From Nocardia sp. CNY236 (GTDB lineage Bacteria > Actinomycetota > Actinomycetes > Mycobacteriales > Mycobacteriaceae), in contig NZ_AXVD01000010.1 of NCBI RefSeq assembly GCF_000482385.1, forward strand, positions 140,096 through 204,095: DNA of 64,000 nucleotides, given 5' to 3'. Below, piece after piece: positions 18,575-27,049 of this stretch. The notes beneath the pieces were generated by a model. It was given only the letters and a program-made list of their open reading frames with translations. It did not search any database and was not told the origin of the DNA. The translations under genes and the position numbers were made by a program. Within the stretch, counting starts at the first letter, position 1. Every line of letters starts with the position of its first letter.

Positions 18575-19413
18575 ATCGGCAAAATCACCTCGGAGACGAA
18601 TGCATCGCGCACCCAGGCTACGAACTGATCCCATAGTCCGGTGACCAGTGCGATGCCGACTGCGACGAGCAGCATGCCCCCGACAATTTGAATGCTGTGC
18701 GAATGTCGGCGCAGCCAGCCGACCCCACGCAACGCACTGGCCGACCCGAACGCGAGCACGATGAACGGCAATCCCAGACCGAGGCAGTAAGCGACGATCA
18801 AGGCGACGCCGCGCGCTGCCGTCGTCCCGTCGGTACCCGCGGCCACCGCCATGACCCCGGAGAGGGTCGGACCCAGACACGGCGTCCACCCCAGAGCGAA
18901 CACTCCGCCGAGCAGCGGCGCGCCGACGATACCGGTGAGCCTGCGTGGCTCCATTCTGGTGTCACGCTGCAACAGCGGCACCAAACCGATGAACACCAAG
19001 CCCATCAGAATCGTCACCACGCCGCCGATGCGTTGCAACAGCTCACGGTTGACATTGAGCGTTTGTATGACTCCGAACACCGTGGCGGTAGCCAGTACGA
19101 AAACCACCGTGAACCCGGCGACGAACAGTCCGGCCGCGCCGGCAACCCGGACCCGTCCCGAACGCAACGACCGTGCCATGGTGCCCGCCACCGGTCGTCG
19201 ACTGCGAGATCGCGCGGCCTCCGCAGCGGTCACGGGTGGCGCTTCGGCGCCGACCAGGCCGGCCAGATACGACAAGTACCCCGGCACGAGCGGCACCACG
19301 CACGGCGAGGCGAACGACACCAGACCCGCGAGCAAGCATGCGCCGAATGCCAGCAATAGCGGCCCGGAGGCGGCTGTCTGCTGGAACGACTCACCTACTC
19401 CGGCAAGCACCAT
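18571..19413 (-). CDS. ccdA: CcdA, thiol-disulfide electron carrier for cytochrome c maturation
   Basis: 280 residues, six-helix DsbD-beta-type membrane protein. The two redox cysteines are in conserved contexts: LVSFASPCVVPLVPGYLSYLAG and ALGWTPCLGPTLSG. CcdA passes electrons from cytoplasmic thioredoxin across the membrane to keep apocytochrome haem-binding cysteines reduced, usually through a TlpA/ResA-like partner, which is encoded next to it. The start at 19413 is supported by GGGGAGG seven bases upstream. A loop rich in Arg/Ser (AARSRSRRPVAGTMARSLRSGR) is longer than in minimal CcdA proteins. It overlaps resB by four bases. Confidence 0.94.
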   Translation of the reverse strand: MVLAGVGESFQQTAASGPLLLAFGACLLAGLVSFASPCVVPLVPGYLSYLAGLVGAEAPPVTAAEAARSRSRRPVAGTMARSLRSGRVRVAGAAGLFVAGFTVVFVLATATVFGVIQTLNVNRELLQRIGGVVTILMGLVFIGLVPLLQRDTRMEPRRLTGIVGAPLLGGVFALGWTPCLGPTLSGVMAVAAGTDGTTAARGVALIVAYCLGLGLPFIVLAFGSASALRGVGWLRRHSHSIQIVGGMLLVAVGIALVTGLWDQFVAWVRDAFVSEVILPI

Positions 19414-19719
19414 GGCAGGGCCTCCCCGACGTCTGGCACGGTGCGCCCGGGTCACACACCGACTCGTCTCGGGCATCGTCGTTCGAGCGACCGCCGCGGA
19501 GCAGCGATACTCGACGCTCCGTTGCGGCCGGCTCTTGCTGCTGTTCGTCCGCGGTGACGTCGACTACGGCGAATTCCAGCAAGGATGCCGCGGCAACGCT
19601 GCGCGGCACGGTAGCGATCCCCGCCCACCGATCGTCGACAGCCCACCCCCCGCCGATGCGTCGGGCGCCCTGACGCGGCCGACAGGCGCGGGGGGTGTTG
19701 CGGGTACGGCGGTCGCGAT
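19414..19719. other. 306-base gap inside the cytochrome c maturation cluster
   Basis: The other junctions in this cluster overlap by four bases, yet tlpA and ccdA are separated here. I see no gene, repeat or clear hairpin; the ccdA Shine-Dalgarno is at its edge. It could hold an internal promoter or be remnant sequence. Confidence 0.4.
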
Positions 19720-20352
19720 TCACTGTGATTCCTCCGCGGCGATACGGTCGACCACCGGTCGCAGATCCTCGGCGAGCAGGGACCGCAAGAATATTGCGGC
19801 CACCCGATGCTGCCTGTCCAGGACGAGCGTGGTGGGGATGACACTGGTGGGAAAATTGCCGCCCAGCGCGAGCAAGGTGCGCATGGACGGGTCGTAGATG
19901 GACGGGTATCCGACATTGTTGTCGATGACGAAATCTTGGGCCTTGGCCTGCTGGAGGTCTCGGACATTGATGCCGAGGAACGCGACGCCCTTGTCCTTGG
20001 TCGCCTCGTAGACCTCCTCCAGGGCCGGCGCCTCGGCCCGGCACGGACCGCACCACTGACCCCAGATGTTGAGCACCACGACCTCGCCCGGGTAGTCCGC
20101 GACCGAGGTGATCTTCCCGTCCTCCATCAGGTCCGGACCGGACAGTTCACCGATGGTGCCGCGGGTGTCGGGCGGATCGTAGAAGATATCGATCTTGCCG
20201 CCCGGCGAAACGAAATCGAACGTACCGCCCGAGGCGACCGCGTCCGAACCGGTCGCACATCCGGCGAGCACGGCGACCACGGTCGTACACGCGAGTAGAA
20301 CCGACAGCACCCGCCGGTTGCGAGTGGCGACTACCGCGGTCGAGCCAGTCAT
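19720..20352 (-). CDS. TlpA/ResA-like thioredoxin-fold lipoprotein
   Basis: 210 residues. The N-terminus is a lipoprotein signal (NRRVLSVLLACTTVVAVLAGC, lipid anchor at C32). The thioredoxin fold carries WGQWCGPCRAEAPALEEVY (CGPC at 101-104) and the cis-proline region FPTSVIPTTLVLD. It should sit on the outer face of the membrane, take electrons from CcdA and reduce haem-binding cysteines of apocytochromes. The start at 20352 overlaps the upstream phosphatase stop as ATGA, fixing translational coupling. The insertion TSVADYPGEVVVLNIWG and the length are normal for actinobacterial homologues such as Rv0526. Confidence 0.92.
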   Translation of the reverse strand: MTGSTAVVATRNRRVLSVLLACTTVVAVLAGCATGSDAVASGGTFDFVSPGGKIDIFYDPPDTRGTIGELSGPDLMEDGKITSVADYPGEVVVLNIWGQWCGPCRAEAPALEEVYEATKDKGVAFLGINVRDLQQAKAQDFVIDNNVGYPSIYDPSMRTLLALGGNFPTSVIPTTLVLDRQHRVAAIFLRSLLAEDLRPVVDRIAAEESQ

Positions 20353-21467
20353 GCGCCGTGTACCGCGGGGTTCGAACCACCTGCCGGTTCGGAGTAGACG
20401 ATGTCGACGAGAGTGTCTCCCTGATAGACCAGCGATGTCAGTGACGCGAGCGAACACTGCCGACGGCGTGGGTCGTGCCAGAGCCGCTGGCCTTGCAGGA
20501 ATCTGCGCAGCGTCCACACCGGCAGCTGGTGGGAAACCAGCACGACCTCGCGGCCGGCCCCCTGGACGCGCGCCTTGTTCACTGCGGCGAGCATGCGGTG
20601 TGCGATTTGCAGGTAGGGCTCCCCCCAGGACGGGGTGAACGGATCGCGCAACTTCCACCAATGGCGCGGCTTGCGAAGTGCGCCGTCTCCGACCGAAACG
20701 CGCAGCCCCTCGAACGTGTTACCGGCCTCGATGAGGTTCTCGTCCGTCTGTACGAGCAGATCGTGCTGTGCGGCGATCGGTTCAGCGGTCTCCTGCGCTC
20801 GCTGCAGCGGGGAGGCGATGACCAACGCGATGTCGTGATCGTTCAGTGTCCGCGCCACCGCACCGGCTTGCGCTCGGCCGGTGACCGACAGACTGAAGCC
20901 GGGCAGTCGCCCATAGAGGATGCCGTTCGGGTTGTGCACCTCGCCGTGCCGCAACACATGCACGATCGTCTCCACCGGCGCGGTAGCGCCCGGGTGCGGC
21001 CGTCGACCGGTCAGGGTCGGGTTTGCGGCCGAGGTGACGGGTGTGGCCGAATCGGCAGCGGAACCTTCACTTTCGGCCGGATCGACCGAATTCCCCTCTC
21101 CAGGACCGGTTGTCCGCGCGGCGGCTGCGGCAAAGTGCGCACCCGCGTCGACAACACTGGATTCGGTGGAATCGGCAGCCGTGGTCGGGGACTCGCTCGC
21201 GGCACCCGCGCTGGCGAACTGCTCGCCCGCATCGATCACGGTCGCTTCTGCGACGATGCCCGCTGCCGCTTCAGCGACGATGCCCGCTGCCGGGTCGGCC
21301 GTGTCGGAGGCCGCGCCACCCGGCTCGGTGGCCGGCGGCGCGGTATCCACGTTTCGCGCAGCCCCGACCCCCTCCTCGCCGGAAGTCGAGCCACCGGCGT
21401 CGACGCCGGTCGTGATGGTTTGCTCATCGGGCCGGCCGGCATCGGGCTGATCGAGATCGGAGCTCAC
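20349..21467 (-). CDS. Histidine phosphatase (phosphoglycerate mutase-like) with long disordered N-terminus
   Basis: 372 residues. The C-terminal ~200 residues are a histidine-phosphatase domain: catalytic [37 protein letters not shown], an acid region and [17 protein letters not shown]. The first ~165 residues are low complexity, rich in Ala, Ser, Thr, Glu and Gly, with a repeated theme ([13 protein letters not shown] and [20 protein letters not shown] twice). Homologues in this genomic slot, as I recall Rv0525, are about 200 residues and lack this extension. The GTG start overlaps the hemL stop (GTGA), which supports the full-length reading. It lies between hemL and tlpA; the substrate is unknown. 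Confidence 0.85.
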   Translation of the reverse strand: MSSDLDQPDAGRPDEQTITTGVDAGGSTSGEEGVGAARNVDTAPPATEPGGAASDTADPAAGIVAEAAAGIVAEATVIDAGEQFASAGAASESPTTAADSTESSVVDAGAHFAAAAARTTGPGEGNSVDPAESEGSAADSATPVTSAANPTLTGRRPHPGATAPVETIVHVLRHGEVHNPNGILYGRLPGFSLSVTGRAQAGAVARTLNDHDIALVIASPLQRAQETAEPIAAQHDLLVQTDENLIEAGNTFEGLRVSVGDGALRKPRHWWKLRDPFTPSWGEPYLQIAHRMLAAVNKARVQGAGREVVLVSHQLPVWTLRRFLQGQRLWHDPRRRQCSLASLTSLVYQGDTLVDIVYSEPAGGSNPAVHGA

Positions 21468-22801
21468 GCGCGGGATCCTTCGGGTGTGGCGGCGGCCGCC
21501 GCGAGTGCGGCGGCGGGCAGGGCGGCTGCGATCCGGTCGAACGCATTCTCATCGAGTGCCGCGGAAACGAACCATGCTTCGAACGCACTCGGCGGCGCGT
21601 AGACACCGTGGTCGAGCAACGCGTGGAAGAACGCTGGATAGCGCCAGGTCTCACTCGCCTGAGCGGCGGCGTAATCGGTGACCGGGCGTTCGGCGAAGAA
21701 CACGCTCACCATATTGCCGGCGAACTGGACGCGATGCCCGATCCCCACAGCGGACAGCGCCGCACCGAGCAATTCGCCGAGTCGTTCGGCATTGCGGTCC
21801 AGCGCAGCGTAGACGCCGTCGTCGGCGGCGCGTAGCGTTGCCAGTCCTGCTGCCACCGCAACCGGGTTGCCCGACAACGTACCCGCCTGATACACCGGTC
21901 CCAGCGGCGCAAGATGATCCATGACATCCGCGCGCCCCCCGAACGCTGCAGCAGGCAGTCCCCCGCTCATCACCTTGCCGAAGGTATAGAGGTCGCCGGC
22001 GACGTTTTCCCGGCCGAACCAGCCTGCTCGGCCGACCCGGAATCCGGTCATCACCTCGTCCATGATCAGCAGGGCCCCGTGCTCGCTGGTCAGTGCCCGC
22101 AGGCCCGCATTGAACCCGGGTAGGGGAGCGATGGCGCCCATATTGCCGGCCGCCGCCTCCGTGATCACGCAGGCGATCTCGCCCGGGTTCTCCGCGAACG
22201 CCGCGGCGACCGCATCCAGGTCGTTGTACGGCAACACGAGGGTGTCGGCGGCCTGAGCACCGGTCACACCAGGCGAGGTCGGCAGGCCGAGCGTCGCGAC
22301 GCCGGATCCCGCGTCGGCGAGCAAGGCATCCACATGTCCGTGATAACAGCCCGAGAATTTGATGATCTTGGCGCGACCGGTGAACCCGCGAGCCAGTCGA
22401 ACCGCGCTCATCGTGGCCTCGGTCCCCGAGTTCACCAGGCGCACACGCTGCACCGGAGCGACTCGGTCCACGAGCACGTCGGCGAGCTCGACCTCGGCCT
22501 CGGTGGGCGCACCGAACGACAGGCCAGCTCGAGCCGCCCGGCCCACCGCCTCGACGACCGCGGGGTGCGCATGCCCCAAGATCATCGGACCCCAGGAGCA
22601 GACCAGGTCCACATACTCGTTGCCGTCGACATCGACGAGTCGGCAACCCTCGGCGGAGGCGATGAATCTCGGCGTGCCGCCCACGGATCGAAATGCCCGC
22701 ACCGGGGAATTGACCCCGCCCGGAATCAGCGAACTCGCTCGGTCGAACAGCTGGGTGGAAACCGACGCCGCTGCGCCGGTCACACGCGGAGAAGAACTCA
22801 C
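21464..22801 (-). CDS. hemL: HemL, glutamate-1-semialdehyde 2,1-aminomutase
   Basis: PLP enzyme converting glutamate-1-semialdehyde to 5-aminolevulinate, the second step of C5-pathway heme synthesis after HemA, which is encoded at 29729-31174. 445 residues. Landmarks: [66 protein letters not shown] and the PLP lysine in [19 protein letters not shown] choose the GTG at 22801, giving the family-typical N-terminus; the frame extends to 22957 but the added 52 residues are unlike HemL. It heads a chain of coupled genes (phosphatase, tlpA). Confidence 0.95.
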   Translation of the reverse strand: MSSSPRVTGAAASVSTQLFDRASSLIPGGVNSPVRAFRSVGGTPRFIASAEGCRLVDVDGNEYVDLVCSWGPMILGHAHPAVVEAVGRAARAGLSFGAPTEAEVELADVLVDRVAPVQRVRLVNSGTEATMSAVRLARGFTGRAKIIKFSGCYHGHVDALLADAGSGVATLGLPTSPGVTGAQAADTLVLPYNDLDAVAAAFAENPGEIACVITEAAAGNMGAIAPLPGFNAGLRALTSEHGALLIMDEVMTGFRVGRAGWFGRENVAGDLYTFGKVMSGGLPAAAFGGRADVMDHLAPLGPVYQAGTLSGNPVAVAAGLATLRAADDGVYAALDRNAERLGELLGAALSAVGIGHRVQFAGNMVSVFFAERPVTDYAAAQASETWRYPAFFHALLDHGVYAPPSAFEAWFVSAALDENAFDRIAAALPAAALAAAAATPEGSRA

Positions 22802-22974
22802 GATGTCCAGTCTCTCAGCCCGGGCGAAACTATCCGACGACAGGGTGTAGTGCGGCGAGCCGGTCCGGGGGCCTCGGACAACACGCCGGAGTGATGATTC
22901 GCGCGGATTTCGATCGCTGATCGGTTGCTGATGCGTAATGTCGGGGACATCGTCCACCGGCTGGGAGGGTCTGC

Positions 22975-23370
22975 ATGCGGATTGCCATCATGAGCGTGAG
23001 TGTGCTCGCTGGGATCGCCGCCGTCGGCACGGCGCTGGGCTCCGGTTCCGCCGTCGCCGAGCCCGGAGACCGGCTCGGCGACGGCCGAATCGGCATCCAT
23101 CTCAACCACGACGCGACCACGACCTTGGCCGGAGGGCCGATTCCAGCAGTGATCACCATGATCGTGCCACCCGACCGAATCGGTGCTGGCCTGCGCAGCG
23201 ACTCGACCATCTACCGAGACGAACACGGCCGGGTGCACGCGTCACTGCGCCAAGTCGTACTGGAGGCGGCCGAGCATCCGGATGGGACGGTCACCGTCTA
23301 TCTCAATGCCCCCGGTACGCACGGCGGCCGCGTTCTCGATATCTATCAGCACTGGAATCGAGGACAGTGA
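22975..23370 (+). CDS. Small secreted protein, function unknown
   Basis: 131 residues with a clear Sec signal peptide ([26 protein letters not shown]; cleavage probably after AVA). The mature part is short, mostly beta-prone and without cysteines ([53 protein letters not shown]). A good Shine-Dalgarno (GGGAGG) precedes the ATG at 22975. It is divergent from hemL and converges, seven bases apart, with another small secreted protein. No family recognised. Confidence 0.72.
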   Translation: MRIAIMSVSVLAGIAAVGTALGSGSAVAEPGDRLGDGRIGIHLNHDATTTLAGGPIPAVITMIVPPDRIGAGLRSDSTIYRDEHGRVHASLRQVVLEAAEHPDGTVTVYLNAPGTHGGRVLDIYQHWNRGQ

Positions 23371-23377
23371 CGATAGA

Positions 23378-23599
23378 TCAGGTGTACATGCAGGGCGCTT
23401 CGGCCGATACCGTATGCAGCAAACACATGAACGAGTTGTATGGACCCGCAGAACCGGAATCCGGTACCAGAATCGGCAGATCGACAGCGGTCGTGTCCTG
23501 CAACGGCAAGCCCGGCTCTGCGCTCGCCTGCGCGGCCGGGGCGCCCAGGGCCGCCGTCACGGCGAACGCCGCACAGATCTTCACGACACGTCTGCTCAT
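23378..23599 (-). CDS. Very small secreted protein, function unknown
   Basis: 73 residues: signal peptide SRRVVKICAAFAVTAALGAPAAQASAEP with an Ala-X-Ala cleavage site, then a mature peptide of ~45 residues ending FMCLLHTVSAEAPCMYT. The two cysteines in the mature part could form a disulfide. The ATG at 23599 is preceded by GAAGGAAG; a TTG one codon earlier is possible. It converges with the secreted protein gene on the other strand. No family recognised. Confidence 0.62.
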   Translation of the reverse strand: MSRRVVKICAAFAVTAALGAPAAQASAEPGLPLQDTTAVDLPILVPDSGSAGPYNSFMCLLHTVSAEAPCMYT

Positions 23600-23721
23600 C
23601 AAGCACTTCCTTCATCGAGGCGCGTTTCAACTGCAACCGAAATACTAACGGCTGCACGAATATTCTCGACCACGCGCAGGAGGCATCGGCGCCGAGACGA
23701 GGGCGAGTAGCGGCCGCTGAG

Positions 23722-23985
23722 TCAGCGCACGCTGTCGATCGGTCCGCGGATCCGACGCGCGATCCTGGCCACAGCGTCGATCGCGAGCACCCCCGCCACC
23801 GCGACCAGCACCGCAGCCAGGATCTGCCAAGGTGGGGCGTAGCGTACGGCGGTGAATCCGGGCACATCGCCCGAGGGCGCGAAGTCTGTGGTACGGACAC
23901 TGTTGCGCCAGCTCGCAATTGCTCCCAGCAACGCGAGCACCGCCAGAACCAACTCCAACAGCACCGCGATGCCCCGGCGCCTCAC
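23722..23985 (-). CDS. Small two-span membrane protein (Rv0514-like position)
   Basis: 87 residues with two hydrophobic helices, AVLLELVLAVLALLGAIASW and WQILAAVLVAVAGVLAIDAVARI, joined by a short loop (TTDFAPSGDVPGFTAVRYAPP). The last basic segment IARRIRGPIDSVR should be cytoplasmic. It overlaps the upstream membrane-protein gene by four bases (ATGA at 23982-23985). Position matches small membrane proteins downstream of hemB in mycobacteria. Function unknown. Confidence 0.72.
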   Translation of the reverse strand: MRRRGIAVLLELVLAVLALLGAIASWRNSVRTTDFAPSGDVPGFTAVRYAPPWQILAAVLVAVAGVLAIDAVARIARRIRGPIDSVR

Positions 23986-24506
23986 CTGCCGACTCCGTCC
24001 TCGTCGGCACCGGGCTCCACAACAGTGTTCTGCCGCAGAGCGGCCGGCTGGTCAGTCGCCGTGGCCAGTGCCGCGCGCAACGACTTGTGATCCTTGGCCC
24101 ATGCCTGCACTAGCGCGCCGTCGACCAGTCGCAGCCCGATACCCGTGCGGCGGCGCGGCACTCCGGTCAATTCGCCCAGCGCTGGAGCCGATTCCCACTC
24201 CAACGCGCCCCGGAACTTCTCGTCGCGTTCGGGAAGCACCTGCGCAATCGCGGTCACCGCGATCGACTCCGTACCCGAGCGCAACGTTGTGGGGGTGAGT
24301 TCGACACTCACGTGCCGCTTACCCGCGACGACCTGCAGCGCGACAAAGCCGGCGATCAGTACCGCACAGAATGCCAAGGCGAACCAGTGCACGGATTCGC
24401 CCGTACCGAACTCGAGAACGAGAACGACAGCGCACAGAATCGGCCCATAGGCCACCGCCCGCCAGCGGGCACCCGGTTCGGAGAACAGAACCGCAGGCGC
24501 CGTCAC
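23982..24506 (-). CDS. Membrane protein with C-terminal cytoplasmic domain (Rv0513-like position)
   Basis: 174 residues. Two membrane helices occupy the first third (VAYGPILCAVVLVLEFG, WFALAFCAVLIAGFVALQVVAG); the remainder is a soluble beta-rich domain (HVSVELTPTTLRSGTESIAVTAI, GVPRRRTGIGLRLVDGALVQAW), which looks like a bacterial PH-like or DUF3093-type arrangement, though I do not claim the family. Coupled to the next gene by an ATGA overlap. It lies in the hemB-hemL interval. Confidence 0.72.
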   Translation of the reverse strand: MTAPAVLFSEPGARWRAVAYGPILCAVVLVLEFGTGESVHWFALAFCAVLIAGFVALQVVAGKRHVSVELTPTTLRSGTESIAVTAIAQVLPERDEKFRGALEWESAPALGELTGVPRRRTGIGLRLVDGALVQAWAKDHKSLRAALATATDQPAALRQNTVVEPGADEDGVGR

Positions 24507-24552
24507 GCCGAAACCAAGACGGCCGTACGGGGCGAAACCATGGAGAGTGAAA

Positions 24553-24672
24553 TCAGTGGGTCCTGCCGGGCAACAACAACAGGGCGATGGTCAGCACCGC
24601 GAACAGAACCAGCAGGCTCCACACGGCCAGATCTCGCCGAACGCTCTGCGACTGCTGGATCACCACTCGCAT
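24553..24672 (-). CDS. 39-residue single-span membrane protein
   Basis: A short gene found by direct reading: 40 codons including TGA, ATG at 24672, with GGAGG five bases upstream. The product starts MRVVIQQSQSVRRDLAVW and has one hydrophobic helix (SLLVLFAVLTIALLLLPG) and a short basic end. The positive N-terminal part suggests an N-in topology. It lies 46 bases before the Rv0513-like membrane gene in the same direction, so it may be the first gene of that small membrane operon. Codon third positions are GC-rich as in neighbouring genes. Function unknown. Confidence 0.65.
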   Translation of the reverse strand: MRVVIQQSQSVRRDLAVWSLLVLFAVLTIALLLLPGRTH

Positions 24673-24829
24673 CGATGCCTCCGATCCTTCGAAGCCATCT
24701 GTCGAACTCCCGCACGTATCGCGAACCACCGCAAGGCACTCGACTACCAGCTTCCCTGTCCACTGTGACAGCTCTCACTGTACAGGTCGAACTGTCTCGG
24801 ACAAACCGAGAACCTGTTCCACCACCAAC

Positions 24830-25354
24830 TCAGTGCCTGCCCGGTTGGAAGTAGGCAGCCGAGTCCGGACGATGGGACAGATAGATTGCACCGACCGCGA
24901 ACACTGCTTGCACGATGGACACACCGCCCGCCACCAGCGCAGCGATCCCGGCCGCCGATTCGGTCACCACCAGTGCGCCGACGCCGGTCACCGCCGCCCA
25001 GACACCGAACACCGTCAGAACCGTCCGGGCCCAACGCTTGCCGCGGGCGAACTGGCGCACGATCACCAGAGCCAGCGCCGTGAATGCCAGCCCGACGAGC
25101 GCCACGACCACGAACGCGAGTGTGACCATCGACTCGGCGCTGGCCATCGTCAGCGCCGTGCCCTGCGCACGAGCTTGCTCGATCAAGTCTTCGGCGACCA
25201 CCCGCCGCTGGGTGAACAAGGCAACGATCGACGCCACGAGGTACACCACACCCAGGCCGATGACGCTCCACCACAACTGCTGCGCGGTACCGACGTCCTT
25301 CGGCATCGAGACCTGGGCTGGCCGAGTGCCGAACGGTCCTGCCATGGTGATCAC
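24830..25354 (-). CDS. Four-span membrane protein coupled to hemB
   Basis: 174 residues with four hydrophobic segments ([90 protein letters not shown]). A cytoplasmic loop between the first two contains [15 protein letters not shown], and KRWAR precedes the third. The GTG at 25354 overlaps the hemB stop as GTGA; an ATG three codons later (25345) is also possible. No family name claimed; translational coupling to hemB suggests at least shared expression with heme synthesis. Confidence 0.75.
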   Translation of the reverse strand: MITMAGPFGTRPAQVSMPKDVGTAQQLWWSVIGLGVVYLVASIVALFTQRRVVAEDLIEQARAQGTALTMASAESMVTLAFVVVALVGLAFTALALVIVRQFARGKRWARTVLTVFGVWAAVTGVGALVVTESAAGIAALVAGGVSIVQAVFAVGAIYLSHRPDSAAYFQPGRH

Positions 25355-26328
25355 GCCAGCCAGTGCGCGGCCTCGGTGGCCCAGTAGGTGAGCACGATGT
25401 CCGCGCCGGCACGGCGAATGCCGAGCAATGACTCGACAACGGCGCCCCGACGATCGATCCAGCCTCGTTCGGCCGCCGCCGTGATCATGGCGTACTCACC
25501 GGAGATCTGATACGCGGCCACCGGGACACTCGACCGGTCGGCGACATCACGCAGAATGTCCAGATACGACAACGCCGGCTTGACCATGACGATGTCCGCA
25601 CCTTCGGCCAGGTCCAACTCCAATTCCCGAACCGACTCACGACGGTTGGCCGGGTCCTGTTGGTAGGTTCTGCGATCGCCGACCAGCGAGGAACCCACCG
25701 CCTCGCGGAAGGGGCCGTAGAACGCCGAGGCGTACTTCGCAGAGTAGGCAAGGATGCCGGTATCGGTTCGTCCGACTGCATCGAGACCGCGACGGATCGC
25801 GCCGACCTGTCCATCCATCATTCCGCTGGCGCCGAGCAGGTCCGCGCCCGCCTCGGCTTGAGCGAGCGCCATCTGCACATAGCGGTCCACGGATGCGTCG
25901 TTGTCGACGCCGCCATCGGCCGCGAGCACGCCACAGTGGCCGTGGTCGGTGAACTCGTCCAGGCAGGTGTCGGCCATGACGACAGTGGCGTCGCCCACCT
26001 CGCCGGCGAGCGCGCGCAGCCCACGATTGAGGATCCCCTCGGGGTCGGACGCAACGCTGCCGACCGCATCCTTGTCCTCGGGGCGAGGCACACCGAACAG
26101 CATGATCCCGCCCACACCCGCCGTCACCGCGTCGGCGGCCGCCTTGCGCAGCGAGTCGAGGGTATGTTGCACGACGCCGGGCATCGAGCCGATCGCACGG
26201 GGCTCGTCCAGACCATCGGCCACGAACATCGGCAAGACCAATTGCCGTGGCTGCAGTGTTGTTTCGGCCACGAGCCGACGCAGAGCCGGCGTTCGGCGCA
26301 ACCGCCGTGGGCGGTCCATTCCGGTCAT
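25351..26328 (-). CDS. hemB: HemB, 5-aminolevulinate dehydratase (porphobilinogen synthase)
   Basis: Condenses two 5-aminolevulinate molecules to porphobilinogen in the cytoplasm. 325 residues. The two active-site lysines are K198 ([13 protein letters not shown]) and K250 ([13 protein letters not shown]). The metal-site region reads [16 protein letters not shown], with two cysteines (C122, C132). The product begins [21 protein letters not shown] set the start at the ATG at 26328: a TATCGT hexamer ends seven bases upstream and there is no Shine-Dalgarno, so the mRNA is probably leaderless; the frame continues to 26610 only as unlike-family sequence. Confidence 0.96.
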   Translation of the reverse strand: MTGMDRPRRLRRTPALRRLVAETTLQPRQLVLPMFVADGLDEPRAIGSMPGVVQHTLDSLRKAAADAVTAGVGGIMLFGVPRPEDKDAVGSVASDPEGILNRGLRALAGEVGDATVVMADTCLDEFTDHGHCGVLAADGGVDNDASVDRYVQMALAQAEAGADLLGASGMMDGQVGAIRRGLDAVGRTDTGILAYSAKYASAFYGPFREAVGSSLVGDRRTYQQDPANRRESVRELELDLAEGADIVMVKPALSYLDILRDVADRSSVPVAAYQISGEYAMITAAAERGWIDRRGAVVESLLGIRRAGADIVLTYWATEAAHWLA

Positions 26329-26335
26329 GGAACGC

Positions 26336-26341
26336 ACGATA
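26336..26341 (-). promoter_or_regulatory. -10 element for leaderless hemB mRNA
   Basis: TATCGT ends seven bases before the hemB ATG at 26328. Confidence 0.5.
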
Positions 26342-26584
26342 CGCCCGGTGTGATCCTCGCGAACGCTCAGACCCATGCGGAACCGGGGTGCAACGGCCAC
26401 ACCGGGCAGGTGCGCGAGCACGTCGTGGTCTTCGGCGATCCACGGCTGCCACGGTATCGACGCCCCTCGCCCACCGGCCCAAAACGCGAAAATCGTTGTG
26501 GCCAGCGAAGTTTGTCGTCCCGGCACGGTAGAATCGAAGACGACCCGAGGGGCCTCGCCCCTGATTTCCACGGGAGGGACATCA

Positions 26585-26857
26585 GTGCACACGCCGGGAA
26601 CCGTTCTCATCGATCGCCCCTACGCCCCCATCCGAAAGCACGCACTACCGCCGGGCCGTCCACGGGCATGGTATGTCACCCACAACCGGCGGCTGAAGGC
26701 CATGCGCTTGGCGATCGCTCTGCTCGATTCGGGTGTCTACGCACCGAGTTACGCCACCGACAAGCGCATCAGGCACACCGCGGAGCTGATCGGCATCCGC
26801 CGACCATCGGACGTCACCTGCACAATGGTGCGCACGCTGATGCGCAAGCGGTACTGA
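26585..26857 (+). CDS. Small basic conserved protein, function unknown
   Basis: 90 residues, strongly basic (Arg/Lys/His-rich) with no signal peptide or membrane segment: [20 protein letters not shown] at the start, [24 protein letters not shown] in the middle and VRTLMRKRY at the end. GGGAGGG six bases before the GTG at 26585 fixes the start. It is divergent from hemB, with ~256 bases between the two starts, and is followed by two hairpins. The size and charge suggest nucleic-acid or ribosome association, but this is a guess. No family recognised. Confidence 0.7.
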   Translation: MHTPGTVLIDRPYAPIRKHALPPGRPRAWYVTHNRRLKAMRLAIALLDSGVYAPSYATDKRIRHTAELIGIRRPSDVTCTMVRTLMRKRY

Positions 26858-26886
26858 GCTCCCATGGGTGAGACCGCGTGTCGTGT

Positions 26887-26918
26887 CCCGCGGACAACGC
26901 GACCGAGCTGTCCGCGGG
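26887..26918. terminator. Hairpin between convergent genes
   Basis: Ten-base perfect stem CCCGCGGACA / TGTCCGCGGG with a 12-base loop, lying between the small basic protein gene and hemD, which converge; it could act in either direction. Confidence 0.5.
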
Positions 26919-26933
26919 CCGGCGCGCGCACAT

Positions 26934-26959
26934 GGCCGACAGCATGGTCGGCCCTTTTT
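26934..26959 (+). terminator. Intrinsic terminator with T-run
   Basis: Seven-base stem GGCCGAC / GTCGGCC, 6-base loop, one C and then TTTTT: a classical intrinsic terminator for the upstream small basic protein gene, unusual in so GC-rich a genome. Confidence 0.75.
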
Positions 26960-27049
26960 CGCCATGGTCGCGAAACCTATTCCGAGACAACGCGATACGT
27001 TCCGCACTCGGCCAGGGTCGTTTCGCGTCCGCGTCACCGCGTCCGGGGG

